Assembly (NCBI GenBank): GCA_041690535.1
Contig: JAWLHA010000047.1
Coordinates: 1 to 36,417 of the forward strand
Reading direction: 5' to 3'
DNA from: JAWLHA01 sp041690535
Lineage (GTDB): Bacteria > Pseudomonadota > Gammaproteobacteria > Thiohalomonadales > Thiohalomonadaceae
DNA length: 36,417 nucleotides
Under the pieces are notes generated by a model. That model did not search any database. It had not been told where the DNA came from and saw only the letters and a program-made list of their open reading frames with translations. Positions within the stretch are counted from its first letter, which is position 1, and each line of letters starts with the position of its first letter. Below are positions 6,845 to 14,605 of this stretch, piece after piece. A program made the position numbers and the translations under genes.

Positions 6845-7375
6845 CTACTTCTTCTTAGCCTCTTTACGGATGATCCGCTCGTCCGAATACTTCACCCCTT
6901 TGCCCTTGTAAGGCTCGGGAGCACGGAACGCGCGAATATCCGCCGCCACTTGGCCCACCGTCTGCTTGTTTACACCCTTGACCAGAATTTCGGTCTGGCT
7001 GGGTGTTTCGATGGTGATGCCCTCAGGCGCCTCGTAGCTAATTGGGTGCGAATAGCCAAGGGTCAGGTTCAGGACCTTGCCTTGAGCCTGGGCACGATAG
7101 CCAACGCCTACCAGGTCGAGCTTCTTCTGGAAGCCCTGGCTCACGCCGGTCAGCATGTTATTGACCAGTGCACGAGTCGTACCCACCAGAGCCAGCGCCC
7201 CAGCGTCACCGCCACGGGGTGCGAAACGCACATTGCTGTCTTCCTGGTGAATCTCGACCGTCGGGTGAACCTCGATCGCGTCGGTTCCCTTGGAACCCTT
7301 CACCGCCAGGGACTGACCCTGGACGTCGATGGTAACCCCAGTGGGGATTTCAATCGGTTTCAACACTCTAGCCAT
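6845..7375 (-). CDS. rplF: 50S ribosomal protein L6
   Basis: L6 lies at the base of the L7/L12 stalk near the factor-binding site. The 176-residue product has two similar domains and the conserved C-terminal signature PEPYKGKGVKYSDERIIRKE followed by a lysine tail. It sits 12 bases after rpsH and 11 before rplR. Confidence 0.98.
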   Translation of the reverse strand: MARVLKPIEIPTGVTIDVQGQSLAVKGSKGTDAIEVHPTVEIHQEDSNVRFAPRGGDAGALALVGTTRALVNNMLTGVSQGFQKKLDLVGVGYRAQAQGKVLNLTLGYSHPISYEAPEGITIETPSQTEILVKGVNKQTVGQVAADIRAFRAPEPYKGKGVKYSDERIIRKEAKKK

Positions 7376-7387
7376 GGCACACCACCT

Positions 7388-7783
7388 TTAGGAGACAAAG
7401 CACAGCACTTCGCCGCCGTGCCCAGCCTTGCGTGCCGCGCGATCAGTCATGACGCCAGCGGAAGTGGAGACGATTGCAATACCCAAGCCGCCCATTACTT
7501 TCGGCAGTTCGGTTTTGCCCTTGTAGATGCGTCGGCCGGGGCGGCTGACACGCTCAATGGACTCGATGACGGGCTTGCCTTGGTAGTACTTCAATTCTAC
7601 CTGGAGCACCGGCTTGCCATCGATATCCTCTACAGAGTAGTTGCCAATGTATCCCTCGTGCTTCAGCACTTCAGCGATTGCTTTCTTCACATTGGAAGAA
7701 GGCATGCTGACCGATGCTTTGGACGAGCTCAGGCCATTGCGGATACGAGTCAGCATATCTGCAATAGGATCAGTCATGCTCAT
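7388..7783 (-). CDS. rpsH: 30S ribosomal protein S8
   Basis: S8 binds the 16S central domain early in assembly; in E. coli it is also the translational repressor of the spc operon. The 131-residue product begins MSMTDPIADMLTRIRNGLSS and ends with the signature STSAGVMTDRAARKAGHGGE followed by VLCFVS. The first ATG has GGAGAG nine bases upstream and is preferred; a second ATG two codons on is possible. An unusually long 112-base spacer containing facing inverted 7-bp repeats separates it from rpsN. Confidence 0.97.
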   Translation of the reverse strand: MSMTDPIADMLTRIRNGLSSSKASVSMPSSNVKKAIAEVLKHEGYIGNYSVEDIDGKPVLQVELKYYQGKPVIESIERVSRPGRRIYKGKTELPKVMGGLGIAIVSTSAGVMTDRAARKAGHGGEVLCFVS

Positions 7784-7805
7784 GCGGTTTAACTCTCCGG
7801 AAACA

Positions 7806-7887
7806 GATACAAGCTACAAGGAAAAAGAGACAAGCGAGCCGGGGCGGTGCGCCCCCCACCTTGATTCTCGTCCCTTGTCTCTTTTTC
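7806..7887 (-). repeat. Facing arrays of degenerate 7-bp words in the rpsN-rpsH spacer
   Basis: The left arm on the plus strand reads as contiguous heptamers gatacaa, gctacaa, ggaaaaa, gagacaa. The right arm on the minus strand reads agaaaaa, gagacaa, gggacga, gaatcaa. The arms pair through a perfect 14-bp stem (7821-7834 with 7874-7887), with a small GC-rich hairpin at the tip. In the mRNA this would be a long stem-loop between two genes of one operon. Confidence 0.75.
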
Positions 7888-7895
7888 TCTTCGTT

Positions 7896-8201
7896 TTACC
7901 AACTGGCCTTACGCAGGCCAGGAATATCACCGCGCATCGTAGCCTCACGCAATTTGTTGCGCGAAAGGCCAAACTTGCGGTAGTACCCGTGCGGCCGCCC
8001 CGTCAGGTTGCAACGGTTGCGTTGCCGTGCGGGACTGGAGTCGCGGGGAAGCTTCTGCAGCGCTACCTGAGCCTCGAGTTTCTCTTCGAAGCTCTTGTTC
8101 ACGTCCTTCATGATTGCCCGAAGTTCATCGCGCTTGGCGGCGTGCTTCTTCGCCAATTTCTCGCGCTTGATCTCCCGGTTCACCATCGAAATCTTTGCCA
8201 T
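7896..8201 (-). CDS. rpsN: 30S ribosomal protein S14, zinc-free form
   Basis: S14 is a head protein of the small subunit. The start giving MAKISMVNREIKREKL matches the family and the 101-residue E. coli length. An extension upstream would run back inside rplE and is rejected. The C-terminal half has RQRNRCNLTGRPHGYYRKFG and the LREATMRGDIPGLRKASW ending. The paired CXXC zinc motifs of the short C+ form are absent. It follows rplE by 10 bases. Confidence 0.98.
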   Translation of the reverse strand: MAKISMVNREIKREKLAKKHAAKRDELRAIMKDVNKSFEEKLEAQVALQKLPRDSSPARQRNRCNLTGRPHGYYRKFGLSRNKLREATMRGDIPGLRKASW

Positions 8202-8211
8202 CGCAAGCCCC

Positions 8212-8751
8212 TTAGCCCCGGAACGGGAAGTTGAAGGCCCGCAACAGGGCGCGCCCTTCTTCGTCACTGCGTGCCGTGGTGCTGATCGTGATATCCATAC
8301 CCCGCAGTGCATCGATCTTGTCGTAATCGATCTCGGGGAAGATGATCTGCTCACGCACGCCCATGCTGTAGTTCCCGCGACCGTCGAACGACTTGGCGTT
8401 CAAGCCACGGAAGTCGCGAATACGAGGGATGGCGATGGAGACCAGCCGATCGAGGAACTCGTACATGCGAGCACCACGAAGCGTGACCTTACAGCCGATC
8501 GGCCACCCCTCCCGGATTTTAAACCCGGCGACCGACTTGCGCGCGCGGGTCATTACGGGCTTTTGCCCGGTGACCTTGGCGAGATCCGCCATGGCGTGGT
8601 CAAGAATCTTTTTGTCGGCAGCGGCCTCACCGACCCCCATGTTCACCGTGATCTTGGTGATTCGCGGCACTTCCATGATACTGACGCAGCCCAAGTCTTC
8701 CTTAAGCTGGCCTACCACGGTGTCGCGATAGTATTGTTGCAGTCTGGCCAT
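8212..8751 (-). CDS. rplE: 50S ribosomal protein L5
   Basis: L5 binds 5S rRNA with L18 and contacts S13 and the P-site tRNA at the subunit interface. The 179 residues equal the E. coli length. Landmarks are ITVNMGVGEAAADKKILDHA, the central TGQKPVMTRARKSVAGFKIR and DYDKIDALRGMDITISTTAR near the end. It lies between rplX (14 bases) and rpsN (10 bases). In E. coli the S8 operator is at this gene's start; I could not confirm that structure here. Confidence 0.98.
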   Translation of the reverse strand: MARLQQYYRDTVVGQLKEDLGCVSIMEVPRITKITVNMGVGEAAADKKILDHAMADLAKVTGQKPVMTRARKSVAGFKIREGWPIGCKVTLRGARMYEFLDRLVSIAIPRIRDFRGLNAKSFDGRGNYSMGVREQIIFPEIDYDKIDALRGMDITISTTARSDEEGRALLRAFNFPFRG

Positions 8752-8765
8752 CGCTGTTCCCGCTC

Positions 8766-9083
8766 TTAAGCGTCAATGACTTCGCTATTCGATTTGAAGA
8801 AGCGCACCTTCCGACCATCCTCCAGTACCCTGATGCCGACGCGGTCGGCCTTGGAGGTGGCAGGGTTGTAGATCGCCACGTTGGACACGTGCAGGGGCAT
8901 CTCCTTCTCCACAATCCCGCCGGGCTGACCCAATACGGGGTTGGGTTTCTGGTGCTTTTTCACCAGATTGACGCCTTCGACGACGACGCGGTCGTCTTTA
9001 CCGACACGGAGAATCGAGCCGCGTTTGCCCTTATCCTTCCCGGCGATAACGATTATCTCGTCACCTTTTCTCAACTTACGCAT
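8766..9083 (-). CDS. rplX: 50S ribosomal protein L24
   Basis: L24 is one of the two assembly-initiator proteins of the large subunit. The 105-residue product has the N-terminal KOW motif (KGDEIIVIAGKDKGKRGSIL at about residues 5-24), followed by VVEGVNLVKKHQKPNPVLGQ and GGIVEKEMPLHVSNV. Length and order match E. coli (104 residues), 18 bases after rplN. Confidence 0.98.
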   Translation of the reverse strand: MRKLRKGDEIIVIAGKDKGKRGSILRVGKDDRVVVEGVNLVKKHQKPNPVLGQPGGIVEKEMPLHVSNVAIYNPATSKADRVGIRVLEDGRKVRFFKSNSEVIDA

Positions 9084-9101
9084 TTTCGGACTCTCTCTGC
9101 C

Positions 9102-9470
9102 TCAAAGCACCTCGGGTGCCAGCGAAATAATCTTCATGAACCGCTCAGTACGCAGTTCACGGGTCACTGGGCCGAAGATGCGGGTTCCGATGGGTTGGAG
9201 TTGGTTATTGAGGATAACCGCAGCGTTCCCATCGAAACGAATCAAGGAGCCGTCCGGACGCCGCACACCCTTTTTGGTGCGCACGACAACGGCGTTGTAC
9301 ACGTCGCCTTTTTTCACCTTACCGCGGGGAATCGCTTCTTTAACGCTAACCTTAATGATATCCCCAACGTTTGCGTACCGCCGATGCGATCCGCCCAGTA
9401 CCTTAATGCACTGAACCACCCGAGCGCCGCTGTTATCGGCAACTTCCAGTTTGGTCTGCATCTGAATCAT
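9102..9470 (-). CDS. rplN: 50S ribosomal protein L14
   Basis: L14 lies at the subunit interface and forms bridges with 16S rRNA. The ATG giving MIQMQTKLEVADNSGARVVQ is chosen because GGAGAG lies six bases upstream and the product is then 122 residues, near the 123 of E. coli; earlier in-frame codons are in the promoter region. Other landmarks are GRVKKGDVYNAVVVRTKKGV-like sequence and RFDGNAAVILNNQLQPIGTR. It is the first gene of the spc operon, downstream of a 140-base spacer with a candidate promoter. Confidence 0.97.
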   Translation of the reverse strand: MIQMQTKLEVADNSGARVVQCIKVLGGSHRRYANVGDIIKVSVKEAIPRGKVKKGDVYNAVVVRTKKGVRRPDGSLIRFDGNAAVILNNQLQPIGTRIFGPVTRELRTERFMKIISLAPEVL

Positions 9471-9527
9471 GGCAGTCTCTCCGCAGAAACTATCCCGGTC
9501 ACCCGTGGCGCCCGTCAAAGGGGCGCA

Positions 9528-9556
9528 ATGATATCATCAATGGGCGCCCAGCCCAA
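9528..9556 (-). promoter_or_regulatory. Candidate spc operon promoter
   Basis: TTGGGC, a 17-base spacer and TATCAT are followed by a GC-rich discriminator (TGCGCCCC). The -10 box lies inside the perfect palindrome ATGATATCAT (9528-9537), and the spacer contains another, TGGGCGCCCA (9541-9550). A 6-bp hairpin (GCGCCC / GGGCGC, 9508-9526) overlaps the expected start. E. coli has its spc promoter in the same rpsQ-rplN gap; the -35 match here is only moderate. Confidence 0.55.
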
Positions 9557-9610
9557 GCCTTTCCGGTTGGGTTCCGGGCACCACGGGAAAATCCGTGTAT
9601 TTAGGCCGTA

Positions 9611-9871
9611 TCAGCTGGCCCGCTCAAGAATCTTGTCGAGCCGCCAGGACTTGGTCTTGGAAATCGGCCGACCTTCAACGATGGACACGAGATCGCCTTC
9701 GCGGCACTCGTTCGCTTCGTCATGCACATGCAACTTCGTGGAACGGCGAACGTACTTGCCGTAGATAGGATGACGAACCTTGCGTTCCACCAGCACGGTG
9801 ATGGACTTGTCCATCTTATCGCTGATTACCCGCCCGGTCAGACTGCGTGCGGTCTTGGCTTCTTCGCTCAT
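9611..9871 (-). CDS. rpsQ: 30S ribosomal protein S17
   Basis: S17 is an OB-fold primary binder of the 16S 5' domain. The 86-residue product has the family core TGRVISDKMDKSITVLVERK at about residues 12-31 and HPIYGKYVRRSTKLHVHDE, with C-terminal GDLVSIVEGRPISKTKSWRL. It overlaps the end of rpmC by four bases (ATGA), so translation is probably coupled. It closes the S10 operon. Confidence 0.98.
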   Translation of the reverse strand: MSEEAKTARSLTGRVISDKMDKSITVLVERKVRHPIYGKYVRRSTKLHVHDEANECREGDLVSIVEGRPISKTKSWRLDKILERAS

Positions 9872-10062
9872 GATCCCACCTTCTGGTTCAAAATGGTCTT
9901 CAAACGCGCGATCTCGCGCCGAACAGTCTTCACCCGATGCGGCTGGGACAACTGCCCGGTGCCCTTCTGCATCCGAAGATTGAACTGTTCCCGAAGAAGT
10001 CCAAGCAGCTCCTGCTTGAGCTCATCCACATTCTTTTCACGCAATTCGCTGGGTTTCATCAC
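9868..10062 (-). CDS. rpmC: 50S ribosomal protein L29
   Basis: L29 is a two-helix protein at the exit of the peptide tunnel, next to L23, where it helps dock SRP and trigger factor. The 64 residues contain the signature REKNVDELKQELLGLLREQF and LRMQKGTGQLSQPHRVKTVR. Four-base ATGA overlaps join it to rplP upstream and rpsQ downstream. Confidence 0.98.
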   Translation of the reverse strand: MMKPSELREKNVDELKQELLGLLREQFNLRMQKGTGQLSQPHRVKTVRREIARLKTILNQKVGS

Positions 10063-10472
10063 AGCACCGTCCGGGTCACGAAAGTCGTCTTGAGCGGCAG
10101 TTTGGCCGCAGCCAGGCGAAAGGCTTCGCGGGCGATCTCTTCGGACACGCCCTCCATTTCGTACAGCATCCGGCCGGGCTGGATCTGGGCGACCCAGTAC
10201 TCAACGTTACCCTTACCTTTACCCTGACGTACTTCGAGAGGCTTCTGGGTGATCGGCTTGTCGGGGAAGATCCGAATCCAGATCTTGCCACCACGCTTTA
10301 CGTGGCGAGTCATGGCCCGCCGAGCGGCTTCGATTTGCCGGGCAGTGATCCGGCCCCTTTCCAGAGCCTTGAGACCGAACTCGCCGAAGCTCACCTTGTT
10401 GCCGGTGTTGGCCAGGCCACGGTTGCGGCCTTTATGCTGCTTGCGGAACTTTGTACGTTTCGGCTGAAGCAT
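10059..10472 (-). CDS. rplP: 50S ribosomal protein L16
   Basis: L16 lies near the peptidyl transferase centre and the A site and is a late-assembly protein. The 137-residue product has MLQPKRTKFRKQHKGRNRGL, the central TARQIEAARRAMTRHVKRGG and QGKGKGNVEYWVAQIQPGRM. An arginine in KPLEVRQGKGKG (Arg82) aligns with the hydroxylated Arg81 of E. coli L16. It overlaps rpmC by four bases. Confidence 0.98.
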   Translation of the reverse strand: MLQPKRTKFRKQHKGRNRGLANTGNKVSFGEFGLKALERGRITARQIEAARRAMTRHVKRGGKIWIRIFPDKPITQKPLEVRQGKGKGNVEYWVAQIQPGRMLYEMEGVSEEIAREAFRLAAAKLPLKTTFVTRTVL

Positions 10473-10487
10473 AGTGTTCTACTCCAA

Positions 10488-11162
10488 TTATTTCGCTGCC
10501 GCTTTCTCGGCTTCTGCAGCGACCGTTTCGCCCCGATCCAGGATCTCACCTTTGAAGATCCAAACCTTGATGCCAATCACCCCGTAGGTGGTGTTGGCCT
10601 CGGCGAAACCGTAATCGATATCGGCACGCAGCGTGTGCAGGGGCACCCGCCCCTCCCGATACCACTCGGTACGAGCGATTTCCGCCCCATTCAGACGGCC
10701 GGCGACGTTGACCTTAACGCCCTGCGCGCCCAAGCGAATGGAGTTGGTGACCGCTCGTTTCATGGCCCGGCGGAACATCACACGTCGCTCCAGCTGCTGT
10801 GCGATGCTCTGAGCCACGAGGGTGGCATCCAGTTCGGGCTTGCGCACTTCCTCGATGTTGATGTGCACCGGCACGCCCATCATCGAGGAAACTTCATTGC
10901 GCAACCGCTCGATGTCCTCGCCCTTCTTGCCAATCACCAGGCCCGGACGGGCACTGTGAATGGTGATACGGGCGTTGCGTGCCGGACGCTCAATCTGCAC
11001 GCGGCTGACCGAAGCCTGCGCCAGTTTCTTCTGCAGAAACTCACGGACCTTCAGGTCGGTGTGCAGGAAGCCGGCAAAATTCTTGCTGTCGGCATACCAC
11101 TTGGAGGTCCAGTCCTTGGTAATACCCAAGCGGATCCCAGTTGGATGAACTTTTTGTCCCAT
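10488..11162 (-). CDS. rpsC: 30S ribosomal protein S3
   Basis: S3 lines the mRNA entry pore and takes part in the ribosomal helicase activity. The 224-residue product opens MGQKVHPTGIRLGI and contains the KH domain loop GLVIGKKGEDIERLRNEV at about residues 74-91. The C-terminal domain has WYREGRVPLHTLRADIDYGF and the GVIGIKVWIFKGEIL strand, ending in an alanine- and lysine-rich tail. It sits 12 bases after rplV and 15 before rplP. Confidence 0.98.
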   Translation of the reverse strand: MGQKVHPTGIRLGITKDWTSKWYADSKNFAGFLHTDLKVREFLQKKLAQASVSRVQIERPARNARITIHSARPGLVIGKKGEDIERLRNEVSSMMGVPVHINIEEVRKPELDATLVAQSIAQQLERRVMFRRAMKRAVTNSIRLGAQGVKVNVAGRLNGAEIARTEWYREGRVPLHTLRADIDYGFAEANTTYGVIGIKVWIFKGEILDRGETVAAEAEKAAAK

Positions 11163-11174
11163 GACTGCCTCGCT

Positions 11175-11507
11175 TTACTTGTCCGACACCGCGACGGTGA
11201 TGTGGCTGGTCCGCTTCATGATCCGATTGGCCCGGCCCTTGGCGCGCGCGTGCACGCGCTTGAGGGACGGCCCCTGATCGATGAAGATCCGGGACACCTT
11301 CAACTCATCAACGTCGGCACCATCATTGTGCTCGGCATTCGCGATGGCGGACTCGAGCACCTTCTTCACGATTTCAGCGCCCTTCTTCGGGCTGAAAGCG
11401 AGGACCTGCAACGCCCGCTCCACCGGCAGACCGCGGATCTGATCCGCGACCAGGCGGCACTTTTGCGGCGAAATCCGGGCGAACCTCAATTTAGCTGCTG
11501 TTTCCAT
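11175..11507 (-). CDS. rplV: 50S ribosomal protein L22
   Basis: L22 lines the peptide exit tunnel with an extended hairpin; changes in that loop give macrolide resistance. The 110 residues match the E. coli length. They have LRFARISPQKCRLVADQIRG, GADVDELKVSRIFIDQGPSL and the loop region KRVHARAKGRANRIMKRTSH with no obvious deletion or insertion. It follows rpsS by 5 bases. Confidence 0.98.
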   Translation of the reverse strand: METAAKLRFARISPQKCRLVADQIRGLPVERALQVLAFSPKKGAEIVKKVLESAIANAEHNDGADVDELKVSRIFIDQGPSLKRVHARAKGRANRIMKRTSHITVAVSDK

Positions 11508-11512
11508 TCGGA

Positions 11513-11785
11513 CTACCTCTTCGCCTTCTTGTCGGCCGCGTGCCCCTTGAAGGTGCGGGTCGGCGCGAACTCACCCAGCTTGTGACCTACCATGTTCTCG
11601 GAAACGAGCACAGGAACATGTTGGCGGCCGTTGTGGACGGCAAGGGTCAGCCCAATCATCTCGGGCATGATCATCGAGCGGCGAGACCAGGTCTTGATGG
11701 GACGCTTGGTCCCGCCGGCAGCCTCTTCAACCTTCTTCGCCAAGTGGTGGTCGACGAATGGACCTTTCTTAACTGAGCGCGGCAT
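11513..11785 (-). CDS. rpsS: 30S ribosomal protein S19
   Basis: S19 forms a head complex with S13. The 90-residue product starts MPRSVKKGPFVDHHL and carries the signatures IKTWSRRSMIMPEMIGLTLA, VHNGRQHVPVLVSENMVGHK and LGEFAPTRTF. Its length is normal (92 in E. coli). It lies 12 bases after rplB. Confidence 0.98.
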   Translation of the reverse strand: MPRSVKKGPFVDHHLAKKVEEAAGGTKRPIKTWSRRSMIMPEMIGLTLAVHNGRQHVPVLVSENMVGHKLGEFAPTRTFKGHAADKKAKR

Positions 11786-11797
11786 TACTCTGCCCTC

Positions 11798-12625
11798 TTA
11801 CTTCTGTTTACGCCGACGCACAATCATGGCGTCAGTCCGTTTGTTCTTGCGGGTCTTGTGACCCTTCGTCGGCACACCCCAAGGGGTGACAGGATGACGG
11901 CCACCGGAGGTACGACCTTCACCACCACCATGCGGATGGTCGACCGGGTTCATTGCAACACCGCGGACCGTCGGCCGCTTGCCTTTCCACCGGGTGGCAC
12001 CGGCCTTGCCCAACTTGCGCAGGCTGTGCTCGGAGTTACCAACTTCACCCACCGTGGCGCGGCATTCGACCAGAACCTTGCGCATCTCACCGGAGCGAAG
12101 CCGCAGCGTCGCGTACTTGCCTTCCCGTGCGACCAACTGGGCCGATGCACCGGCGCTGCGTGCGAGCTGGGCGCCCTTGCCGGGCTTGAGCTCGATGCAG
12201 TGGACCGTGGTGCCCACGGGGATGTTGCGCAGGCGCAGGCAGTTGCCCGGCTTGATGGCAACGTCCAGTCCAGATGCGACAGCATCACCGGCGGCAAGAC
12301 CCCGGGCGGCGATGATGTAACGACGCTCGCCATCGGCATACTTGATAAGCGCAATATTCGCGCTGCGGTTCGGATCGTATTCCAGACGCTCAACAAGGCC
12401 GGGCACGCCGTCCTTGTCACGCTTGAAGTCGATCAGACGGTAGTGCTGCTTGTGACCACCACCCTGATGACGGGTCGTGATGCGACCAAGATTGTTACGA
12501 CCGCCGTTCCTGGTCTGCTTCTCCACGAGGGGCCAATGCGGCTCGCCCTTATGAAGATCGGGATTCACCACCTTGACAACGAAGCGGCGGCCGGCAGACG
12601 TCGGTTTAAGTTTTGCTACAGGCAT
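11798..12625 (-). CDS. rplB: 50S ribosomal protein L2
   Basis: L2 is one of the largest and most conserved ribosomal proteins, required for subunit association and peptidyl transfer. The 275-residue product has the OB-fold RNA-binding region (GRITTRHQGGGHKQHYRLID), the SH3-like domain and the C-terminal MNPVDHPHGGGEGRTSGGRH, including the histidine-rich segment around His229 of E. coli. The ending PTKGHKTRKNKRTDAMIVRR is typical. It is 18 bases after rplW. Confidence 0.99.
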   Translation of the reverse strand: MPVAKLKPTSAGRRFVVKVVNPDLHKGEPHWPLVEKQTRNGGRNNLGRITTRHQGGGHKQHYRLIDFKRDKDGVPGLVERLEYDPNRSANIALIKYADGERRYIIAARGLAAGDAVASGLDVAIKPGNCLRLRNIPVGTTVHCIELKPGKGAQLARSAGASAQLVAREGKYATLRLRSGEMRKVLVECRATVGEVGNSEHSLRKLGKAGATRWKGKRPTVRGVAMNPVDHPHGGGEGRTSGGRHPVTPWGVPTKGHKTRKNKRTDAMIVRRRKQK

Positions 12626-12643
12626 CTTCGGCTTCCTTCACTC

Positions 12644-12943
12644 TTATTCCGCGCCACCCGCAAAGTCGATTTCCTGACCTGCCTTGAGGGTGACATACGC
12701 CTTTTTCCAATCCGAACGGCGGCCTTGCCGCGCGCCAAATCGTTTTTGCTTGCCTTTCATGTTGGCGACCTGCACGGCGCCGACCTCGACGCTGAACATC
12801 AACTCAACGGCCTGCTTGATTTCAGGCTTGGTCGCATCGCCGACAACACGAAACACGTACTGATTGCTCACTTCGGCGACCGAGGTGCTCTTCTCAGAGA
12901 CGTGTGGCGCCAGCAAGACCTTCATCAAACGTTCCTGATTCAT
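12644..12943 (-). CDS. rplW: 50S ribosomal protein L23
   Basis: L23 surrounds the peptide tunnel exit and docks trigger factor and SRP. The 99-residue product contains MKVLLAPHVSEKSTSVAEVS, the central TKPEIKQAVELMFSVEVGAV strand-helix region and the extended loop rich in basic residues (KGKQKRFGARQGRRSDWKKA). The ATG overlaps the rplD stop by four bases (ATGA), giving the start; a second ATG six codons on is the alternative. Confidence 0.98.
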   Translation of the reverse strand: MNQERLMKVLLAPHVSEKSTSVAEVSNQYVFRVVGDATKPEIKQAVELMFSVEVGAVQVANMKGKQKRFGARQGRRSDWKKAYVTLKAGQEIDFAGGAE

Positions 12944-13560
12944 GCCAACATCTCCTCGAGTTCCTTGACTGCTGCGGCAGTCATCAACACCTTTTCGAAG
13001 CGGATGAGACTCACAGGATCGACCCGGTAGGCGGCAACGACGTCGACAAAGGGCAGGTTACGGGCGGAGAGGAACAGATTGTCCTCGACCTTGTCAGCGA
13101 CGATCAGGACGTTTTCCATCCCAAGGCCTTTGAGCTTTTCCGCCAACTGCTTGGTCTTCGGCGCATCGACTTCGAAGTTGTCAACGATCGCCAGGCGATC
13201 CTGGCGAACCAGCTCGGAGAGGATCGCGCGCATGGCGCCGCGATACATCTTCTTGTTCACCTTCTGGCTGAAATCCCGGTTGACTGCCGCGAAGGTTTTG
13301 CCGCCCCCACGCCACAGCGGACTGCGGATGGTGCCGGCACGGGCCCGACCGGTCCCCTTCTGGCGGAACGGCTTCTGCCCGCCCCCGCTGACGTCGGAGC
13401 GGCTCTTCTGCCCCTTGGTCCCGGCGCGAGCCGCGGCAAGGTAAGCCGTCACCACCTGGTGAACCAGGGTCTCGTTGAATTCCCGGCCGAAGTTGGCATC
13501 GGAAAGCTGGATGGTGTTACCGGAGGATGCACCGGCCGCTGTTAGTACATTGAGTTCCAT
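12940..13560 (-). CDS. rplD: 50S ribosomal protein L4
   Basis: L4 lines the peptide tunnel and, in E. coli, represses its own S10 operon by transcriptional attenuation and translational control. The ATG giving MELNVLTAAGASSGNTIQLS is chosen for its GAGGAG site seven bases upstream; the product is 206 residues (201 in E. coli). The internal tunnel loop is recognisable (GQKSRSDVSGGGQKPFRQKG, TGRARAGTIRSPLWRGGG). The leader of this operon looks too short for the E. coli L4 target. Confidence 0.98.
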   Translation of the reverse strand: MELNVLTAAGASSGNTIQLSDANFGREFNETLVHQVVTAYLAAARAGTKGQKSRSDVSGGGQKPFRQKGTGRARAGTIRSPLWRGGGKTFAAVNRDFSQKVNKKMYRGAMRAILSELVRQDRLAIVDNFEVDAPKTKQLAEKLKGLGMENVLIVADKVEDNLFLSARNLPFVDVVAAYRVDPVSLIRFEKVLMTAAAVKELEEMLA

Positions 13561-13571
13561 CGTTCTACTCC

Positions 13572-14216
13572 TCAAGCCTTGGCCTTCACCGCAGGACGAA
13601 CGACGACATCGCCGCCCTTCGGCCCGGGAATTGCGCCTTTGACCAGCAGCAGATTGCGATCGGCATCCACGCGCACAACTTCAAGCGTCTGCGCGGTGCG
13701 GCGCACATTACCCATTTGGCCGGCCATGCGCTTGCCTTTAAACACACGACCCGGAGTCTGGTTCTGCCCGATGGAACCGGGGGCACGGTGAGACAGGGAG
13801 TTGCCGTGAGTGGCATCCTGAGTGGCGAAGTGGTGGCGCTTGATGACGCCGGCGAAGCCCTTACCGATGGTCGTCCCGCTGACGTCCACCTTCTGGCCTG
13901 CCTCGAACATGTCCACTTTGATCTCACCGCCGGCAGCCAGCTCGTCACCTTCACCGTCGTCCAGGCGGAATTCGCACAGCGTGCGTCCCGCTTCGATACC
14001 GGCTTTGGCAAAGTGGCCTGCCATGGATTTGGTCACCCGAGTCGCTCGACGGGATCCGACCGTGACCTGAACGGCACGATAGCCGTCGGAATCAAGGCCC
14101 TTCACCTGAGTGATGCGATTCGGTTCTACTTCGATGACGGTGACGGGAATGGAGGCCCCATCTTCGGTGAAGATGCGGGTCATTCCTGCCTTACGTCCAA
14201 TAACACCGATAGCCAT
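13572..14216 (-). CDS. rplC: 50S ribosomal protein L3
   Basis: L3 is an early-assembly protein whose loop reaches the peptidyl transferase centre. The ATG giving MAIGVIGRKAGMTRIFTEDG has GGAG seven bases upstream and a family-typical N-terminus; the product has 214 residues (209 in E. coli). The segment APGSIGQNQTPGRVFKGKRM, which holds the glutamine methylated by PrmB in E. coli, is intact. It lies 62 bases after rpsJ. Confidence 0.98.
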   Translation of the reverse strand: MAIGVIGRKAGMTRIFTEDGASIPVTVIEVEPNRITQVKGLDSDGYRAVQVTVGSRRATRVTKSMAGHFAKAGIEAGRTLCEFRLDDGEGDELAAGGEIKVDMFEAGQKVDVSGTTIGKGFAGVIKRHHFATQDATHGNSLSHRAPGSIGQNQTPGRVFKGKRMAGQMGNVRRTAQTLEVVRVDADRNLLLVKGAIPGPKGGDVVVRPAVKAKA

Positions 14217-14278
14217 TGTTATACTCCACACCACGCCGATTGCGATTGACCGGCGTTGTAGGTTCTACGGAAAACGGT

Positions 14279-14590
14279 TCAGGTCAACTTGATCTGAACG
14301 TCCACACCAGCGGCAAGGTCGAGTTTCATCAAAGCGTCAACGGTCTTGTCCGTTGGGTCGATGATGTCCATCAGCCGCTTATGGGTACGGAGTTCGTACT
14401 GGTCCCGCGCATCCTTGTTGACATGCGGCGAAATCAGCACGGTAAAACGTTCCTTTTTCGTCGGCAGAGGGATCGGGCCTTTTACCTGCGCACCGGTCCG
14501 CTTTGCCGTATCCACGATTTCCTTGGCCGATTGATCAATCAGCCGATGGTCGAACGCCTTGAGGCGGATACGAATTTTCTGGTTTGCCAT
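14279..14590 (-). CDS. rpsJ: 30S ribosomal protein S10
   Basis: S10 is a head protein of the small subunit that also pairs with NusB in rRNA antitermination. The 103 residues equal the E. coli length and begin MANQKIRIRLKAFDHRLID. They include GPIPLPTKKERFTVLISPHV and the HKRLMDIIDPTDKTVDAL segment. It heads the S10 operon. Its Shine-Dalgarno (GGGTTGGGAC) is weak, and its leader carries one arm of an inverted repeat. Confidence 0.98.
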   Translation of the reverse strand: MANQKIRIRLKAFDHRLIDQSAKEIVDTAKRTGAQVKGPIPLPTKKERFTVLISPHVNKDARDQYELRTHKRLMDIIDPTDKTVDALMKLDLAAGVDVQIKLT

Positions 14591-14605
14591 TGTCCCAACC
14601 CAGCA

